NCBI GenBank assembly: GCA_002779065.1
Contig: PEXL01000005.1
Span: 1 to 9,723, forward strand
Length of the DNA: 9,723 nt
DNA from: Candidatus Diapherotrites archaeon CG08_land_8_20_14_0_20_34_12
Lineage (GTDB): Archaea; Iainarchaeota; Iainarchaeia; Iainarchaeales; 0-14-0-20-34-12
Reading direction: 5' to 3'
Part shown: positions 7,141 to 9,723 of the stretch, piece after piece
How the letters are laid out: every line of letters begins with the position of its first letter
Numbering within the stretch: the stretch's first letter is position 1
Notes under the pieces: model-generated
What the model was told of the DNA's origin: nothing
Seen by the model: only the letters and a program-made list of their open reading frames with translations
The model's database searches: none
Translations under genes and position numbers: made by a program

Positions 7141-7156
7141 TTTAATTATAATTAAA
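7141..7156. promoter_or_regulatory. 16-bp perfect A/T palindrome at the lipoprotein promoter
   Basis: TTTAATTATAATTAAA is a perfect palindrome, 19 bases before the ATG at 7176. It overlaps the place expected for a TATA box (centre about 27 bases upstream) and could be the box itself, a regulator site, or both. A GGGGA at 7166-7170 gives a Shine-Dalgarno-like element, unlike most genes here. Confidence 0.4.
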
Positions 7157-7175
7157 AAGTGGAAAGGGGAAAAAT

Positions 7176-7976
7176 ATGAAACTTAATTTAATAGTTGTTC
7201 TGGCCATTTTATTTACAATTATTTTAGCTGGCTGTATTCAACAGCAGACAAAAATAGAAGATCAGAATGCAAATTTAACGGATAATTCAAAGGTAATTAT
7301 TGGAACAGATGACACTTTGAAAAAAGATGAGACTGATACGAGCACGATGCAGAATTTTGAACCAGTCAAATTAGAAATAAAATACAACAAGGATGAAGGG
7401 CTTGTTAATGAAATTGAGATAATAACAAACGGATTCCCTGAATCAATAAAGGATTATATGAAAACTATAACAATAGCTGAAAGTATTGATGAAAATTCAG
7501 CATTGCTTAATGTGATAATGCTTGATTCTTACAAACTAATTGATTCAAATAAGACAGATACCTGCCAAGAACAATCAATAATTGAAAAAAAGAAACAGTA
7601 TCAGTCATATTCTAATGGGGAAATAAGAGCAGAAGGCACTGAAAACAACATATCCAATATTGTTCTGCCAAAAGTAGAGGTTTCATTAAGTAATGGCTGG
7701 GGATATAATGGATTAAGTTATGTTACAAAAAGTGCTGAAAAATTTAAAGTAGAAGGAAACGAATATAATACCTTAAAAATAACCTTTGGTGGAACAACAA
7801 ATGATATCATAGTTAGCGGATATTATCTCTTTGATTACCAAAATGGCAGAATTTTGAAACAATATAGGGAAGAGGATTATGGCAGTTATTCGGTAATCTT
7901 TACAAATATAGTTACAAAGATAATTAAGGATACAAAAGCTGAGGAGTATAAAGATTGCACAAATCCTTTCAAATGA
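7176..7976 (+). CDS. exported lipoprotein of unknown function
   Basis: A 266-aa protein with a short basic N-terminus, a hydrophobic stretch (residues 4-18) and the lipobox LAGC, so C20 would be lipidated and the protein anchored outside the cell. A polar low-complexity linker rich in Gln, Asn, Thr and Asp (about 21-60) leads into a mixed alpha/beta domain (about 62-258). The mature domain has two cysteines (C130 and C261) that could form a disulfide. Sequons occur (NLT, NKT, NIS). Strand-rich segments such as YNTLKITFGGTT and IIVSGYYLFDYQNGRILKQY suggest a beta-sheet binding domain. I do not recognise the family. The ATG at 7176 is preceded by GGGGA at 6-base spacing. The tRNA-Trp gene lies downstream with its own promoter. 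Confidence 0.8.
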   Translation: MKLNLIVVLAILFTIILAGCIQQQTKIEDQNANLTDNSKVIIGTDDTLKKDETDTSTMQNFEPVKLEIKYNKDEGLVNEIEIITNGFPESIKDYMKTITIAESIDENSALLNVIMLDSYKLIDSNKTDTCQEQSIIEKKKQYQSYSNGEIRAEGTENNISNIVLPKVEVSLSNGWGYNGLSYVTKSAEKFKVEGNEYNTLKITFGGTTNDIIVSGYYLFDYQNGRILKQYREEDYGSYSVIFTNIVTKIIKDTKAEEYKDCTNPFK

Positions 7977-7996
7977 AACAATTAAACCAGATAGCA

Positions 7997-8006
7997 ATAT
8001 ATAAAA
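7997..8006 (+). promoter_or_regulatory. TATA box for the tRNA-Trp gene
   Basis: ATATATAAAA in a 69-base gap between the lipoprotein stop and the tRNA. Initiation about 25 bases on would fall near 8028, leaving a 5' leader of about 17 bases for RNase P to remove. Confidence 0.6.
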
Positions 8007-8082
8007 ATGATTTCTGGCATCTAATTAGGTTACGGAAAGGTAAAGGGGTTGTGGTGTAACCCGGCAGCACAGCAGGCTCCAG

Positions 8083-8234
8083 TTCCCGCCTTCTCTTTCT
8101 TTTATAAAAAGAAAGAGAATGTAGATTGCCAAGAGAAAGAAAACTATTTCTTTTCTATACGGCTCTAGATTGGAGCGCTGAGTCCTGAAAAGGGCGATGA
8201 CGAAGAGCAGGTATGCAAAATTTTTTGAGAAGTT
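8083..8234 (+). ncRNA. tRNA-Trp intron with box C/D-type guide sequences
   Basis: The intron is removed by the archaeal splicing endonuclease at a bulge-helix-bulge: bulges AG^U (8081-8083) and UU^A (8233-8235), with a central helix CUCC (8077-8080) against GAAG (8229-8232) that has one C-A mismatch. Inside it, CUGA (8178-8181, a D-type box) is preceded by UUGGAGC (8170-8176), which pairs with G31-G37 of the anticodon arm. The fifth base before the box (G8173) faces C34. GCGAUGA (8194-8200) differs from box C consensus RUGAUGA at one base. A second guide-like AGCAGGUA (8206-8213) pairs with the 3' exon start. In Haloferax the tRNA-Trp intron is known to guide methylation of C34 and U39. Not found: a convincing terminal box C or a second D box; ATGTAGA (8119-8125) is a poor C candidate. 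Guide function is inferred. Confidence 0.65.
8091..8119 (+). repeat. 13-bp A/U hairpin in the 5' part of the intron
   Basis: TTCTCTTTCTTTT (8091-8103) pairs perfectly with 8107-8119 around a 3-base loop. A second, weaker hairpin of the same composition follows (8134-8142 with 8147-8156, one bulge). Both lengthen the intron and lie away from the guide segment. Confidence 0.75.
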
Positions 8235-8274
8235 ACCTGCTGATCTGGGTTCAAATCCCAGCAACCCCAAAACC

Positions 8275-8303
8275 CTTTTCTCTTTTTCCTAAAAAGAGAA
8301 AAG
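8275..8303 (+). terminator. tRNA-Trp terminator, 13-bp hairpin with T-runs
   Basis: CTTTTCTCTTTTT (8275-8287) is followed by CCT and its perfect complement (8291-8303). It starts six bases after the tRNA. The T-runs in the first arm are enough for archaeal termination. The arm composition closely resembles the hairpin inside the intron. Confidence 0.65.
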
Positions 8304-8312
8304 CCTTTTATG

Positions 8313-8320
8313 GTTTAAAG
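8313..8320 (+). promoter_or_regulatory. candidate TATA box of the proC-proA operon
   Basis: GTTTAAAG lies just after the tRNA terminator and about 50 bases before the proC ATG, predicting a leader near 23 bases. The surrounding purine-rich tract (8316-8355) makes other AT boxes closer to the gene possible. Confidence 0.4.
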
Positions 8321-8365
8321 AGAAAAAGAAAAAAATTATTGAAGAAAAAAAGAGTAGATGATATT

Positions 8366-9160
8366 ATGAAATATGGAATAATTGGTTGCGGGCATTTGGG
8401 AAGTGCAATATTGGACAATTTAATTAATTCAGGAATAGGCAAAACAGATATTTATATTTCTGATAAAAATTGTTCCTTGACTGATTTGGCAAAAAAAACA
8501 ATTAATGTTTCAAGGAATAATTATGATGTTGCTAAAAATTGTGATGTGCTTATTTTAGCGGTTCAGCCAAAAGATATGGAAAATGTGTTAAAGGAGATAA
8601 AGGAAGTATGCAATTTGAAGAAAATTATTGTGACTGTTGCTGCGGGGTTGGAAACAAATTTTTATGACTCAAAAATAACAGCAAAAGTAATAAGGGTAAT
8701 GCCTAATCTGGCATTGACTGTTGGGGAGATGGCTGGTGCTTATTGCTTTGGAAAAAATGCCGCAAGGAAAGATATTGAAGTATTGGGAATTCTATTTGGA
8801 AAGAATGCAAAACTGATTGAAATTTCAGAGGATAAAATGCATGTTGTTACTGCATTATCCGGATGCGGGCCCGCATTTGTTGCTTATTTTATTGGGAAAT
8901 TTGCAAAAGCTGCAAAAGAGCAGGGTTTAGACGAAAAACAGGCATTGTTATTAGCAGAGCAAACATTTTATGGTGCATCAAAGTTAATGATTCAGCAGAA
9001 AGTATTGCCTGAAAGTTTTATTGAAAGGGTTGCAACTAAAGGCGGGATAACTGAAACAGCATTAAAAGTAATGGATGAAGCTGATGTTGAAAAAATAATT
9101 AATGAAACTATTAAAGCTGCGGTAAATAAGTCAAAAGAAGTTAGCAGCTTGAATAAATGA
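8366..9160 (+). CDS. proC: pyrroline-5-carboxylate reductase
   Basis: This 264-aa cytosolic enzyme performs the last step of proline synthesis, reducing 1-pyrroline-5-carboxylate with NAD(P)H. The N-terminal Rossmann fold shows GCGHLGSA (7-14), then AVQPKD (65-70) and VMPN (111-114). The C-terminal dimerisation and substrate domain has TALSGCGPAFVAYF (162-175) and the family signature ending in ATKGGITETALKVMDE (223-238). The length matches the family. The reading frame is open back to 8213, but that extension runs through the tRNA-Trp 3' exon and its terminator, so the ATG at 8366 is the start. Its TGA overlaps the proA ATG by four bases, indicating one operon with coupled translation. Confidence 0.95.
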   Translation: MKYGIIGCGHLGSAILDNLINSGIGKTDIYISDKNCSLTDLAKKTINVSRNNYDVAKNCDVLILAVQPKDMENVLKEIKEVCNLKKIIVTVAAGLETNFYDSKITAKVIRVMPNLALTVGEMAGAYCFGKNAARKDIEVLGILFGKNAKLIEISEDKMHVVTALSGCGPAFVAYFIGKFAKAAKEQGLDEKQALLLAEQTFYGASKLMIQQKVLPESFIERVATKGGITETALKVMDEADVEKIINETIKAAVNKSKEVSSLNK

Positions 9161-9723
9161 TTCTTATGAATATAAACGAACAGTTGCAGAAGGCAAAAGA
9201 AGCCTCTTATGAAGCTATGGGTTATACAACAAAACAGAAAAATGATGTTTTGGAAGAGATAAAGAAAAGCATGCTCAGCAATAAAGAAAAAATTCTTTCA
9301 GCAAACAAAAAAGATTTGGAAAACGGAAAGAAAAAAGGTTTGAATAACGCATTGCTTGATCGCCTGGAATTAAATGATTCAAGAATTAAGGGAATGACTA
9401 CTGCTTTAGGTGAAGTAATTAGATTTGAGGATCCAATTGGCAAGATTTTGGAAGAAAGAACTTTATACAATGGCTTAAGATTGAAAAAAATCAGCGTTCC
9501 TATTGGGGTTATTGGTGTGCTATATGAAGCAAGGCCTAATGTTACTTTAGATACTGCTGCTCTTTGCATTAAATCAGGGAATGTTGTCTTGTTGAAAGGA
9601 GATGAAACTGCATTTTATAGCAACGAAGCAATTATTGAAGCAATAAAGCAGGGGATAAAGGCAGCAAAATTAAATGAATTCCTTGTTCAGGGAATTGATG
9701 CAAGAAAGAAGGATGATGTTTTA
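9157..9723 (+). CDS. proA: gamma-glutamyl phosphate reductase, 5' part (runs off the right edge)
   Basis: An open frame of 189 codons continues past the window, so less than half of the expected protein (about 415 aa) is seen. ProA reduces gamma-glutamyl phosphate to glutamate semialdehyde with NADPH, the second step of proline synthesis. The visible part is the N-terminal aldehyde-dehydrogenase-fold cofactor region: KILSANKKDLENGKKKGL (47-64), LLDRL (69-73), then VPIGVIGVLYEARPNVTLD, the hallmark ProA block, and CIKSGNVVLLKGDETA. The catalytic cysteine lies beyond the edge. I start at the ATG overlapping the proC stop (ATGA); the ATG at 9166 would drop three residues and is equally credible. 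The neighbouring proC supports the call. proB, for glutamate 5-kinase, is not in the window and may follow. Confidence 0.92.
   Translation, partial: MILMNINEQLQKAKEASYEAMGYTTKQKNDVLEEIKKSMLSNKEKILSANKKDLENGKKKGLNNALLDRLELNDSRIKGMTTALGEVIRFEDPIGKILEERTLYNGLRLKKISVPIGVIGVLYEARPNVTLDTAALCIKSGNVVLLKGDETAFYSNEAIIEAIKQGIKAAKLNEFLVQGIDARKKDDVL

Larger units (their letters stand above)
8045..8269 (+). tRNA. tRNA-Trp (anticodon CCA) with a 152-nt intron
   Basis: All arms can be drawn. The acceptor is GGGGUUG (8045-8051) with CAACCCC (8262-8268). The D stem is GUGU (8054-8057) with GCAC (8067-8070), and GG 18-19 is present. The anticodon stem is GCAGG (8072-8076) with CCUGC (8236-8240). The T stem is CUGGG (8245-8249) with CCCAG (8257-8261) around the loop UUCAAAU. 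The loop CUCCAG plus A38 gives anticodon CCA at 8079-8081. Joining 8082 to 8235 gives a 73-nt tRNA with discriminator A8269. The variable loop is only four bases (UGAU), with A15-U48 as the Levitt pair. The 3' CCA is not encoded (AAACCC follows), so nucleotidyltransferase must add it. The intron sits at 37/38, the canonical archaeal place. Confidence 0.95.

Noticed and set aside
8083..8234. A CRISPR-like or mobile-intron explanation for the repeated tracts in the tRNA intron
   Set aside because: There are no regularly spaced repeats and no endonuclease frame. The insertion at 37/38 with bulges on both sides fits an ordinary archaeal tRNA intron.
8025..8270. A minus-strand open frame across the tRNA-Trp region
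   Set aside because: It is antisense to a fully foldable tRNA gene and has no protein-like features; the open frame is incidental.
8213..8365. An N-terminal extension of proC upstream of the ATG at 8366
   Set aside because: It would translate the tRNA-Trp intron end, 3' exon and terminator. The Rossmann fold of ProC begins directly at the ATG at 8366.
9222..9569. A 115-codon minus-strand open frame near the right edge
   Set aside because: It is antisense to proA, whose plus-strand frame is open across the same region with clear family motifs.

Overview
The window looks like chromosomal DNA from an AT-rich archaeon, most plausibly a small-genome lineage of the DPANN type; this placement is an inference and the sequence does not fix the phylum. 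The archaeal evidence is an intron-containing tRNA-Trp with no encoded CCA, TTTAAATA-type boxes about 25 bases upstream of start codons (so several leaderless transcripts), a DRG/TGS GTPase homologue, an aRF1-type HemK methyltransferase and a TrmJ-type SPOUT methylase. Genes are tightly packed on both strands, and no insertion sequence, CRISPR array or phage gene is visible.

Layout. Positions 1-223 (minus) hold the 5' part of an unrecognised basic protein. An AT-rich gap follows, with a strong hairpin/poly-T terminator for glyA (353-1619, minus; serine hydroxymethyltransferase). glyA is divergent from a HemK/Mtq2-like protein-glutamine methyltransferase (1711-2316, plus), with a TATA-like palindrome between them. 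That gene converges with a small cysteine-rich lipoprotein (2328-2774, minus). The lipoprotein is divergent from a DRG-family, TGS-domain protein (2867-4015, plus) whose P-loop is intact but whose G3 and G4 motifs are degenerate. Next comes a two-gene minus-strand operon of membrane-anchored exoproteins (6377 down to 4025, with overlapping reading frames). Divergent from it is a TrmJ-like tRNA 2'-O-methyltransferase (6442-7122), followed by a second lipoprotein (7176-7976).

From 8045 to 8269 lies a tRNA-Trp(CCA) gene with a 152-nt intron at 37/38. The intron appears to carry a box C/D-type guide: a CUGA box is preceded by a 7-nt guide that pairs with the anticodon loop, and the N+5 rule places the target exactly on C34. 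This parallels the self-guiding tRNA-Trp intron known from Haloferax. The window closes with a proline operon: proC (8366-9160) and, overlapping by four bases, the 5' part of proA (9157 to the edge).

Two themes recur. One is translation and RNA modification: the tRNA-Trp intron guide, TrmJ, the release-factor methylase and the DRG-like protein. The other is amino-acid metabolism: glyA, proC and proA. The four exported proteins (two lipoproteins, two single-span proteins) are lineage-specific envelope proteins that cannot be assigned functions from sequence alone.
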